Assembly (NCBI GenBank): GCA_947498845.1
Contig: CANMLX010000034.1
Location: 1 to 46,357, forward strand
Source of the DNA: an uncultured Flavobacteriaceae bacterium
GTDB taxonomy: Bacteria; Bacteroidota; Bacteroidia; Flavobacteriales; Flavobacteriaceae
Direction of reading: 5' to 3'
DNA length: 46,357 nucleotides
Shown here: piece by piece, positions 27,818 to 35,570 of the stretch
Layout of the letters: each line of letters opens with the position of its first letter
Position numbering within the stretch: the first letter of the stretch is position 1
Notes under the pieces: model-generated
Seen by the model: only the letters and a program-made list of their open reading frames with translations
Databases searched by the model: none
Told to the model about the DNA's origin: nothing
Program-made: the position numbers and the translations under genes

Positions 27818-28864
27818 TTACCAATCGAATTTAAAAACAGTAGTGCTTTTAAATTCTTCACCTGCTTTTGTGATTGATTTTGGAGAATTAGCAATATTAG
27901 GTCCGTTAGGATACCTGTGTGTTTCACAACAAAAACCTTTAAACTTTCCATACTGTTGCCCATCTTCTCTCTTTATAGCATCGGATGTGTATTTACCCGT
28001 GTACAAAAGCATACAAGGCTCGGTTGTCATAACTTTTAAAGATCTTCCTGAATCTGGACATTTTATGCTAGCAGATTCTATGAGTTTGGCATCTTCGTTA
28101 TCCAATACATAAAAGTGCTCAAAACCACCCCCAATTGCTTTATGTGCATCTCCTATACGTGTTGGTTTTTGCATATCATCTGCTTCACCTTCAACATTAA
28201 CAATATTTCCTGTAGCAGCACCTGTTTCGTCTAGCTCTAACCTTTTGCTGGCATTTACCTGAGCATGATGACACTCTACATTGGAGTGAAACGCATTTAA
28301 GTTAAAATATGTATGATTTGTTAATGATAAAGGTGTATCCTGGTCTGGTGTTGCTTTATAATCTATATTTAAAGCATTATCTCCTGTTAATGTAAAAGTT
28401 ACTTCAACATCAACATTTCCTGGAAAACCTTCTTCTAAATCCTTACTCAGTAATGTCATTTTAACTCCAGATCCATTTGAATTTTCAAATGTTTCTGCAT
28501 TCCAGATTTTCTTATCGAATCCAACGTTACCTCCATGTAAATTATTAGGTCCGCAATTATCGGCTAATTGATACGCTTTTCCATTTAATGAAAATTTAGA
28601 GTCTTTTATTTGAGAACAATAACGACCAACTGTACCTCCAAAATATGGTGCATTCTCTACATAATCCTTACCAAAATAACCATCAAGCGTATCAAATCCA
28701 CAAGCTATATTCTCAATATTACCTTTACTATCAGGAACTTTAATTGTAGTAACCGTAGCGCCATAATTGGTGATTTTTACTTCTACACCATTATCGTTCT
28801 TTAAAGCGTATTCCTTAATCGCTTCACCAGAATAATTTCCGAAATCTGAAATGTTTATACTCAT
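27818..28864 (-). CDS. galM: Aldose 1-epimerase (mutarotase)
   Basis: A 348-residue GalM-family protein without a signal peptide. Catalytic residues match the family: His110 (NNLHGG), His184 (NHTYFNL) and Glu314 (CCETHRYPN). GalM enzymes speed up ring opening and anomer exchange of free sugars. The gene is 26 bp after the cycloisomerase gene. Here it may open the released anhydro sugar to the free aldehyde that the dehydrogenase of this cluster uses; that substrate is inferred. Confidence 0.92.
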   Translation of the reverse strand: MSINISDFGNYSGEAIKEYALKNDNGVEVKITNYGATVTTIKVPDSKGNIENIACGFDTLDGYFGKDYVENAPYFGGTVGRYCSQIKDSKFSLNGKAYQLADNCGPNNLHGGNVGFDKKIWNAETFENSNGSGVKMTLLSKDLEEGFPGNVDVEVTFTLTGDNALNIDYKATPDQDTPLSLTNHTYFNLNAFHSNVECHHAQVNASKRLELDETGAATGNIVNVEGEADDMQKPTRIGDAHKAIGGGFEHFYVLDNEDAKLIESASIKCPDSGRSLKVMTTEPCMLLYTGKYTSDAIKREDGQQYGKFKGFCCETHRYPNGPNIANSPKSITKAGEEFKSTTVFKFDW

Positions 28865-28890
28865 AGTTAGTTTATGTTGTTAAATTTTGA

Positions 28891-29985
28891 TTATTTTTCT
28901 TCGTAAGGCGCTAATTTTTCCCAATTAAATATAACACCTACACCTGGGTAATCTGGAGCTACTGCCCTATGATTTTCTACCACTAATGGTCTTGTTGTAT
29001 ATTCATCAATAGGAAAACTATGCACCTCTAACCAGCCTGAATTAGGCTGAGAAGATACTAAACTTACATGTAATTCTTGCATGCCATGAGAACATGCTGG
29101 TATACCATGCTTATCTGCTAATCTTGCAGCAGCTAACCAACCTGTTACACCGCCACAATTTGATGCATCTGGTTGCACAAAAGATAGTTTTGCTTGATCG
29201 AATGCATATTCAAACTCATGTATAGTGTGTAAATTTTCCCCCATAGCTAATGGAAAACCTGTAGCATCTACAATGTCTCCAAAACCTTTATAATTATCTG
29301 GGATAATTGGCTCTTCAAACCAAGTAATATCATACTGTTTAAATCCTTCTATTGCTTTAATGGCCTTCTCAACCGTCATAGAATAATTAGCATCTACCAT
29401 AAAAGTTACATCTGGACCAATATATTCTCTTACTGCTTTAATGCGTTCTAAATCTTCTTCTAAATTATCTCTCCCTATTTTTATTTTTACAGCATTATAT
29501 CCTTTCTCCAAATACCCTTTCATATTGCTTAAAAGCTTTTCTATTGGATACATTAAATCAATACCGCCACAGTATGCTTTACATGTATTTCCATGACCTC
29601 CTGCCATTTTCCACAATGGTTGCCCTGCTTTTTTACATCGTATATCCCATAAAGCGATATCTACAGCAGAAATTGCAAAAGATGCAATCCCTCCACGACC
29701 AACATAGTGGATATGCCATTCTAAAAAGTCGTAAATCCCCTCTACATCTGTTCCATCTTTACCTACCAGAGCATCTGCAAAATCATGTTCTACCATAGCT
29801 TTTATTGCAAAACCACCTTTTCCTCCTGTATAGGTGTAACCTGTCCCTTCACTTCCATCTTCTAGAGTAACGGTTACAGTAACTAGCTCAAAATGGTAAT
29901 GATCACCATGCTTAGCATCAGACATTACTTCTGGTAATGGCACTGTAAATAAGCGCGCTTTTACGTTTGATATTTTTGTACTCAT
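28891..29985 (-). CDS. Enolase-superfamily enzyme, probable 3,6-anhydro-L-galactonate cycloisomerase
   Basis: A 364-residue mandelate-racemase-like enzyme. It has a capping domain (1-125) and a barrel with the Lys-x-Lys base pair K167-I-K169, metal ligands Asp198, Glu224 and Glu250, and His300 on a late strand (ACSHGMQ). In agar degraders a member of this group opens 3,6-anhydro-L-galactonate to 2-keto-3-deoxy-L-galactonate. The assignment rests on the surrounding genes (GH117, aldehyde dehydrogenase, C5 redox pair); on its own it could be another sugar-acid dehydratase. First gene after a 370-bp gap, so it may head its own transcript. Confidence 0.78.
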   Translation of the reverse strand: MSTKISNVKARLFTVPLPEVMSDAKHGDHYHFELVTVTVTLEDGSEGTGYTYTGGKGGFAIKAMVEHDFADALVGKDGTDVEGIYDFLEWHIHYVGRGGIASFAISAVDIALWDIRCKKAGQPLWKMAGGHGNTCKAYCGGIDLMYPIEKLLSNMKGYLEKGYNAVKIKIGRDNLEEDLERIKAVREYIGPDVTFMVDANYSMTVEKAIKAIEGFKQYDITWFEEPIIPDNYKGFGDIVDATGFPLAMGENLHTIHEFEYAFDQAKLSFVQPDASNCGGVTGWLAAARLADKHGIPACSHGMQELHVSLVSSQPNSGWLEVHSFPIDEYTTRPLVVENHRAVAPDYPGVGVIFNWEKLAPYEEK

Positions 29986-30355
29986 TATTACTATTAATCT
30001 ATTTTAATTCTATTAATACTTCTGCTAGTCTCACAGATTCTAAGGCTATACTTCTTTTACTTGACAATGCCCATAAACAACTATTTTACAGAAACCTACC
30101 AGCATAACGTTTTAACTTCTATATTCCTTTGCTTAATATTTTATTAAGCAAATACAAACAGTCGTTTTTCCTCAACATTAAGACGCTGCTTGCATTTTTC
30201 TTCAAGTGTTATTGCCTGAATTAAAAATCCACTCTTTTGTTAAAAGAGATAGACGCTTCAAACCATTTAAACTCACTTTTGAGTATAAATGCTCAAAAGT
30301 GAGTTTAAAATAATAGAAATTGTGATTAAGAAACGACTCATCTATTTATTAAGCA
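29986..30355 (-). promoter_or_regulatory. 370-bp intra-cluster gap with two perfect hairpins
   Basis: Two perfect inverted repeats: TTTGCTTAATA/TATTAAGCAAA at 30128-30152 (11-bp arms, 3-nt loop), and an 18-bp-arm stem at 30267-30310 (arms TTTAAACTCACTTTTGAG and complement). The second lies 46 bp past the aldehyde dehydrogenase stop and lacks a good T-run on the minus strand, so it may be a processing or attenuation hairpin. The first lies between the two units and could be an operator or a second stem. No ORF is convincing. Confidence 0.55.
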
Positions 30356-31810
30356 CTATGCTTTGTGTCTTACATAAAAAGTTTTCTTCTCTAAATATTG
30401 CTCAAATCCATATTTTCCATCTTCACCACCAGAACCAGAAAGCTTATAGCCATTATGGAATCCTTGATGTTGCTCACCATGCCCTCTATTTACATAAATT
30501 TCACCATATTCTAACTCTTCATTACACTTCATAATAGTGTTCATATCGTTAGTAAATACCATAGCTGCTAATCCGTACTCACAGTCATTTGCATACCCGA
30601 TAACTTCTTCAAAAGTTTTGAACTTTAATACTGGTAAAATTGGCCCAAAAGACTCTTCATGAACGATCGTCATGTCCTGAGTTACATTTGTTAAAACTGT
30701 AGGCTCAAACCAATATCCTTTTTCAAACGCTGCGCCTTCTGGTTTTTTACCTCCTGCTGCGATAGTAGCACCTTCTTTTACAGAAACTTCTACTAAGTGC
30801 TCCATGTGCTTTAACTCACTAGCATTTACTTTTGGCCCCATATCTGTTTCTTCTAACATTGGATCACCAACTTTAATTTCTGCAACTTTAGCTAAGAATT
30901 TTTTCATGAAAACATCATAGATATCTTCGTGAATGTACATACGTTCATTACAAGTACAAACTTGTCCGCAGTTATCGAAACGTGAGTGTAATGCAGCATC
31001 TACTGCAGCATCAATATCTGCATCGGCAAACGCTATAAATGGTGCTTTACCTCCTAATTCTAATTGAACATGTGTTAGATTGTTTGCAGCAGCGCGAGCA
31101 ATGCTTTGTCCTACCGGTGTAGAACCTGTCATTGTTATCATTTTAGTAATTGGACTTTCAACTAAAGCGTTACCCATAGCGCGACCTGGTCCCGTTAAAA
31201 TATTGATAACACCTTTAGGAATTCCTACTTTATTAGCTAAATCTCCTAATTCTAAAGTAGCCAATGGTGTTTCAGATGTTGGTTTAATTACAATTGTATT
31301 ACCTGCAACTAAAGCAGGCCCTAGTTTACGTCCTGCTAAAGCTAATGGGAAATTCCAAGCAGTAATTGCAACAACTACGCCTTTAGGAATTTTTTGAATC
31401 CAGATTTGCTCATTTGGATTATCTGAAGGAATAATATCTCCTTCTATTCTACGAGCTCCTTCAGCAGCATATCTAATAAATGATGCTGTTACGGCTACTT
31501 CAAAACGAGCCACCTTTAAAAGCTTTCCTTGCTCTTTTGTTAATAATACCGCTAAACGCTCATTATTAGCATCTATTTCGTCTGCTAATTTGTACAATAA
31601 ATCTGCACGCTCTTTAGCTGGCAATTTTTTCCATGATTTTTGTGCAGCTTCAGCAGCTTTTAAAGCTTCAATAGCTTCTTCTGGAGTTCCGTTTTGAACT
31701 TTAGCTACTACTTCTTCGGTTGAAGGGCTAACAATATCAATAGTCTCTCCTGAAGTTGATGTTTTCCATTCACCATTAATAAATAACTGGTATTCTTTAA
31801 TATCTGCCAT
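30356..31810 (-). CDS. Aldehyde dehydrogenase, probable 3,6-anhydro-L-galactose dehydrogenase
   Basis: A 484-residue cytoplasmic NAD(P)-dependent aldehyde dehydrogenase, closest in feel to the lactaldehyde/AldA group. Catalytic Cys285 (CGQVCTC), general base Glu251 (ELGGKAP), cofactor segment AITAWNFPLA and MTGSTPVGQ. In the L-AHG pathway such an enzyme oxidises the aldehyde to 3,6-anhydro-L-galactonate. Three cysteines lie within seven residues of the active site (281, 285, 287). It is flanked by the C5 redox pair upstream and the cycloisomerase downstream, which is why this substrate is preferred. Confidence 0.82.
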   Translation of the reverse strand: MADIKEYQLFINGEWKTSTSGETIDIVSPSTEEVVAKVQNGTPEEAIEALKAAEAAQKSWKKLPAKERADLLYKLADEIDANNERLAVLLTKEQGKLLKVARFEVAVTASFIRYAAEGARRIEGDIIPSDNPNEQIWIQKIPKGVVVAITAWNFPLALAGRKLGPALVAGNTIVIKPTSETPLATLELGDLANKVGIPKGVINILTGPGRAMGNALVESPITKMITMTGSTPVGQSIARAAANNLTHVQLELGGKAPFIAFADADIDAAVDAALHSRFDNCGQVCTCNERMYIHEDIYDVFMKKFLAKVAEIKVGDPMLEETDMGPKVNASELKHMEHLVEVSVKEGATIAAGGKKPEGAAFEKGYWFEPTVLTNVTQDMTIVHEESFGPILPVLKFKTFEEVIGYANDCEYGLAAMVFTNDMNTIMKCNEELEYGEIYVNRGHGEQHQGFHNGYKLSGSGGEDGKYGFEQYLEKKTFYVRHKA

Positions 31811-31961
31811 AATTTTTGATATTTATTTTTACTAAATTTTTCTAGAATTATTAATTCTAAAGCACAACATATAATCTCTAAAAAAACCTAGTTATTATAT
31901 GTTAGTTATTATATAATTGAAAATAATATTGTGCAACTACTTTATTTTAGATACGTAAATT

Positions 31962-32732
31962 TTATCTACCCATCCATCCACCATCAACAAGTGTGATGGA
32001 TCCATGCATGTAATCTGAAGCACTAGAACACAAGAATACTACTGGCCCTGCAAAATCTTTTGGCTCACCCCATCTTCCAGCAGGAATTCTTGCTAAAATA
32101 GAATCTGCACGCTCTGGGTTGTTACGTAATGCTTCTGTATTATCTGTTGCAATATATCCTGGCGCAATACCATTTACATTTACACCTTTACCAGCCCATT
32201 CGTTGGCAAATGCCATAATCATTTGTCCTATAGCACCTTTACTTGCTGCATAACCTGGTACTGTTATCCCGCCTTGGTATGTTAATAACGATGCTGTGAA
32301 AACGATTTTACCCGAACCTCTTTCCAGCATATCTTTACCAATTTCTCGGGTTAAGATAAATTGTGCATTTTGGTTCACTTCTATAACCTTATCCCACATT
32401 TCATCTGGGTGTTCTGCCGCTGGAGTTCTTAAAATAGTTCCTGCATTATTAACCAAAATATCTATTTGAGAGTGGTTTGCTTTCACCTCTTTTATAAAAG
32501 TGTAAAGCGCCTCTCTATTTGAAAAATCACATTGATATGCTGTAAATTTTCTACCTATTGCAGTAACTTCTTTTTCTATAGCACTACCTTCTAATTCTAA
32601 AGATGCTGAAACACCTATAATGTCTGCTCCTGCTTCTGCTAAAGCAATTGCCATCCCTTTTCCAATTCCTCTTTTACAACCTGTAACTATTGCTACCTTT
32701 CCTTCTAAACTAAAGCTGTTTAAAATACTCAT
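31962..32732 (-). CDS. KduD-like short-chain dehydrogenase
   Basis: A 256-residue classical SDR. Cofactor motif TGCKRGIGKG (17-26), NNAG (95-98), catalytic Ser148, Tyr161 and Lys165 (YAASK). It strongly resembles 2-dehydro-3-deoxy-D-gluconate 5-dehydrogenase (KduD). In this setting it would reduce the 2,5-diketo-3-deoxy acid made by the neighbouring zinc enzyme to 2-keto-3-deoxy-D-gluconate. The gap to the next upstream gene carries a 24-bp tandem repeat. Confidence 0.85.
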   Translation of the reverse strand: MSILNSFSLEGKVAIVTGCKRGIGKGMAIALAEAGADIIGVSASLELEGSAIEKEVTAIGRKFTAYQCDFSNREALYTFIKEVKANHSQIDILVNNAGTILRTPAAEHPDEMWDKVIEVNQNAQFILTREIGKDMLERGSGKIVFTASLLTYQGGITVPGYAASKGAIGQMIMAFANEWAGKGVNVNGIAPGYIATDNTEALRNNPERADSILARIPAGRWGEPKDFAGPVVFLCSSASDYMHGSITLVDGGWMGR

Positions 32733-32745
32733 ATCTTTATTATTT

Positions 32746-32826
32746 GTTGAATCGTTGATTTGTTTTATTGTTAAATCGTTGATTTGTTTATACGCTAAAT
32801 CGTTGATTTGTTTTATCGTTGAATCG
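32746..32826. repeat. 24-bp tandem repeat between two dehydrogenase genes
   Basis: Three full units (32746-32769, 32770-32793, 32794-32817) plus the first 9 bases of a fourth. Each full unit contains AATCGTTGATT, a small palindrome with a 3-nt centre. The array fills most of the 147-bp gap directly before the SDR start. It could be a repeated binding site or a variable spacer affecting transcription or mRNA stability. Confidence 0.85.
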
Positions 32827-32879
32827 TGTTATTGTTAAACTCTGAACGTTTAAACAGTTACACAATTCAACACTAATTA

Positions 32880-33896
32880 TTATAATTGACAGTCCATCAA
32901 AACTTTAAGACCATCAGGGTTTTTATCTATATTTTCAAAAACTTGTTGAATATTACTCAATGGCTGTACATCTGTAATCATTTCTTCAAATGGCAATTCG
33001 TTTGCTGTAATTAAGGCTATAGACTTTTCGTAATCTTCTTTTTCATACACACGAGCTCCTATTAATTTTAATTCTTTCCAGAAAAATTTGAATAAATTCA
33101 CAGGCTTTGGTTCTCCGTGAATAGCTACCATTACTATTCTACCTCTAATTCCTGCCACTTCTGTCATTACATCTAAGGCTGGCTGCACACCTGCTACTTC
33201 AAAAACTACATCTGCTTTTCTACCTTCTGTTTTTCCATGCACATAATCTACTAAATCTACCTCTAGAGGACTTACAGCATCAAACCCTAAGGCTTTTGCT
33301 TTAGCTATTCTAACTGGATTTACTTCTGAAATAATGACCTGAGCTCCTACTTCCTTGGCAACCATTGCTACCAATAACCCTATTGGACCACCTCCTAGTA
33401 CAACTGCTGTTTCTCCTGCTACTAACCCACTTAAACGAACATCGTGTGTTGCTACTGATAATGGCTCTATAAGCGCTGCTAACTTTAAATCGGTATTTTC
33501 TTTTAGTTTATGCAATGTAAATGCTGGAACATTCCAGTATTGTTGCATAGAACCTGGGCTATCTATTCCTATAAAATTTAATTCTTCACAAATATGATTA
33601 AACCCTTTATCTGATGGCTTTGCTTTAGTATCGTCTAATGGACGTACTACCACCTTGTCTCCTGCTTCATATCCTGAAACCCCTGCCCCAACAGCATCTA
33701 TTGTTCCTGACATTTCATGACCAATAGTTTGTGGCATATCTACTCTTTTATCCATCATACCATGGTAAATATGGACATCTGTACCACACACTCCTGAATA
33801 GGCTACTTTAATCCTTACTTCACCTTCAGCTGGTTCTTGTTTTTCTGTTTGAATAACTTTAAAGGTCTTATTACCTTCGTACTGCGTTGCTATCAT
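32880..33896 (-). CDS. Zinc alcohol dehydrogenase, probable 2-keto-3-deoxy-L-galactonate 5-dehydrogenase
   Basis: A 338-residue medium-chain dehydrogenase of the sorbitol/galactonate dehydrogenase type. Catalytic zinc ligands Cys37, His60 and Glu61 (GVCGTDVH, TIGHEMSG); Rossmann motif VLGGGPIGLLVAM. The loop that normally holds a four-cysteine structural zinc has only one Cys (NHICEELNF), so that zinc site is absent. Together with the KduD-like gene it would invert C5 of 2-keto-3-deoxy-L-galactonate by oxidation and re-reduction. First enzyme gene of the cluster; own promoter upstream. Confidence 0.8.
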   Translation of the reverse strand: MIATQYEGNKTFKVIQTEKQEPAEGEVRIKVAYSGVCGTDVHIYHGMMDKRVDMPQTIGHEMSGTIDAVGAGVSGYEAGDKVVVRPLDDTKAKPSDKGFNHICEELNFIGIDSPGSMQQYWNVPAFTLHKLKENTDLKLAALIEPLSVATHDVRLSGLVAGETAVVLGGGPIGLLVAMVAKEVGAQVIISEVNPVRIAKAKALGFDAVSPLEVDLVDYVHGKTEGRKADVVFEVAGVQPALDVMTEVAGIRGRIVMVAIHGEPKPVNLFKFFWKELKLIGARVYEKEDYEKSIALITANELPFEEMITDVQPLSNIQQVFENIDKNPDGLKVLMDCQL

Positions 33897-33908
33897 TTTA
33901 TAAATTTA

Positions 33909-33942
33909 GTTTCAAATAGTAAACCTGTTTCTTATTTGAAAC
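33909..33942 (-). promoter_or_regulatory. Candidate operator at the first catabolic promoter
   Basis: GTTTCAAAT (33909-33917) and ATTTGAAAC (33934-33942) form a perfect 9-bp inverted repeat with 16 nt between. The upstream arm touches the -7 box, so a bound repressor would cover the transcription start. The adjacent IclR-family gene is the obvious regulator. Inferred. Confidence 0.5.
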
Positions 33943-33968
33943 AAATATACTTTTATTTTAGTTTACAA
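33942..33968 (-). promoter_or_regulatory. Promoter of the L-AHG cluster (zinc dehydrogenase onward)
   Basis: On the minus strand TATATTTG (33942-33949) is a perfect TAnnTTTG -7 element. TTG (33966-33968) lies 16 nt upstream, near the short end of the accepted spacing. The -7 box is 46 bp before the ATG. Confidence 0.6.
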
Positions 33969-34086
33969 TGTTTTTAAAAAACACTTTTTTACCTGTTAAT
34001 TTTAAATGTTTTGCCTAGACATAATCTAAACAATTTTTCATTCATCTAATTTAATACATTATATAAGAATAATCTTAATATTATTA

Positions 34087-34887
34087 TTAAGATTTCAATG
34101 TATTAATATAGCCTAACTTTTTGGATATTTCCAGAGCATATTTAGATATAATTGATCCTTTAGCAGCAAACTCTTCGTGAGGTAATCTTCCATGTGGCGC
34201 CGTAATCCATAACGATGCTATTGGATATCCATATTCATTAAATATTGGAGCTCCAATACAGTGTATTCCTTTAATATCTTCCCCGTTATCTATTGCAAAA
34301 CCTTTTTGCCTTACTTCTTCTAATTGATCTCTAAATACTTTTTTTGAAGTTATTGTATTCCCTGTAAAGGGTTTAAACACCATTTTCTTTAAAACAGCAT
34401 TCAATTCTGCTTCTGGCAAAAATGCTAATATAGACTTTCCTCCAACCGAACTATGCAAGTAAAAATGAGTGCCCTGTTCTACATATAATTTAACTGGATA
34501 AGATGACGACACTTGTTCTAAAATCGCACCTTTATTATCTATAATTACCCCCAGCATAACAGATTCCTTAAGCTCATCTCTTAACGCTCTCATGACATCT
34601 ATAGAAACCTCTACAATGCTTTGTTCATTCATTGAAGAAATACCAAGCGTAAGTAGTTTTCTAGAGAGTGTTATTTTTTTTGTGGTCTCATTTTTCTGTA
34701 AATAGTTTTTAGAAATTAATGTACTCGTAATTCTAAAAGCACTTGATTTTGAAATGGATAAACTTTCAATAATTTCAGCCAGTGTTAACCCTTGTTTATG
34801 AATAGCCAACAACTCAATTATTAACAATCCTCTTTCTAAATTAGGCACATTGTTTGTCGATTTAGAATCTCCGTTGTCTTTATTCAT
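34087..34887 (-). CDS. IclR-family transcriptional regulator
   Basis: A 266-residue protein with an N-terminal winged helix (about 15-78: LERGLLIIELLAIHKQGLTLAEIIESLSISKSSAFRI) and a C-terminal ligand-binding IclR domain (about 85-260, with SSVGGKSILAFLPEAEL and DNGEDIKGIHCIGAPIF). IclR proteins bind small acids or aldehydes and usually control adjacent genes. It lies 190 bp upstream of, and in line with, the L-AHG enzyme genes. A natural effector would be an L-AHG pathway acid; that is inferred. It has its own strong promoter. Confidence 0.9.
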   Translation of the reverse strand: MNKDNGDSKSTNNVPNLERGLLIIELLAIHKQGLTLAEIIESLSISKSSAFRITSTLISKNYLQKNETTKKITLSRKLLTLGISSMNEQSIVEVSIDVMRALRDELKESVMLGVIIDNKGAILEQVSSSYPVKLYVEQGTHFYLHSSVGGKSILAFLPEAELNAVLKKMVFKPFTGNTITSKKVFRDQLEEVRQKGFAIDNGEDIKGIHCIGAPIFNEYGYPIASLWITAPHGRLPHEEFAAKGSIISKYALEISKKLGYINTLKS

Positions 34888-34908
34888 TAGTTAGTTTTAG
34901 TAGAACGT

Positions 34909-34939
34909 CAAAAATAACACTTTCTATCTCAGATGCAAA
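34909..34939 (-). promoter_or_regulatory. Promoter of the IclR-family gene
   Basis: A textbook Bacteroidetes promoter on the minus strand: TTTG (34936-34939), 19 nt, TATTTTTG (34909-34916). The -7 box ends 21 bp before the ATG, leaving a very short leader. Confidence 0.75.
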
Positions 34940-35060
34940 ACGCACCAATCTCATTCCAAGAATAAACGCATTATAAAAACATTTAAAACATCATATAACT
35001 AACTAAGCTACATTTTACACCATTTACGTAATTTAATTTCGTATGAATATTTTTGTCAAT

Positions 35061-35145
35061 TTCGAGTGTCACGCCTTAGCGTGATGTATCGAGAAGCTGC
35101 TAACCTGTTCTTGATACATCCCGAAGCAAGTTCGGGACACTCGAA
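35061..35145. repeat. Branched palindromic intergenic repeat
   Basis: Outer arms TTCGAGTGTC and GACACTCGAA; next inside, ATGTATC and GATACAT; and two small hairpins, CACGCCTTAGCGTG and CCCGAAGCAAGTTCGGG. The folded shape would be a three-way or four-way junction. Related words occur at 23310-23460. It lies between the IclR gene and two small envelope genes, in a 457-bp gene-free stretch. Confidence 0.75.
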
Positions 35146-35344
35146 CTGACATATACAAAATTTTAATCGTAAATCGTATTAGTTGTAAAAGCAAACAACC
35201 TAAACTGTTTTGGAGTAATAAGCAATATCCTTATTGAAAACACTAAAACACGATGCGTTTTATCTTGAATTATAAGACATTACATAATCCAAAACGAAAA
35301 AAAATGAGTATATTAAAAGACAAACATTTAACCATAAACTTATT

Positions 35345-35560
35345 ATGAAAAAAATAGTATTAACCTTATTAGTGGCAAGCTTTTTTATAGTATCCTGTGT
35401 GGATAAAAAAGCTGAACAAGAAAAAAAAGAAGCAGCCGAACTAAACCAACAGATTGAAGGTGTTGAAGAAGAAGCCAACAAAGCGACTCAAGAATTGGAA
35501 TCTTTAGAGAAAGAAGCTAAAGAAATAGATAATGCCTTAAACGAATTAGACAACCTATAA
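35345..35560 (+). CDS. Small coiled-coil lipoprotein
   Basis: 71 residues: lipoprotein signal (MKKIVLTLLVASFFIVSC, Cys18), then one long charged helix rich in E, K and A with heptad-like spacing (EEEANKATQELESLEKEAKE). It resembles a small Lpp-like or spacer lipoprotein in architecture only. It is followed after 10 bp by another coiled-coil envelope gene. Function unknown. Confidence 0.75.
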   Translation: MKKIVLTLLVASFFIVSCVDKKAEQEKKEAAELNQQIEGVEEEANKATQELESLEKEAKEIDNALNELDNL

Positions 35561-35570
35561 AATCACACTC

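Noticed and set aside
29544..29798. 84-codon plus-strand ORF
   Set aside because: Antisense to the cycloisomerase gene; no supporting features.
32746..32826. CRISPR array
   Set aside because: The repeat is strictly tandem without spacers and no cas genes are present.
32620..32838. 72-codon plus-strand ORF with repeated SLICFIVK-like words
   Set aside because: It is the translation of the 24-bp tandem repeat, whose unit is a multiple of three; no start context or homology.
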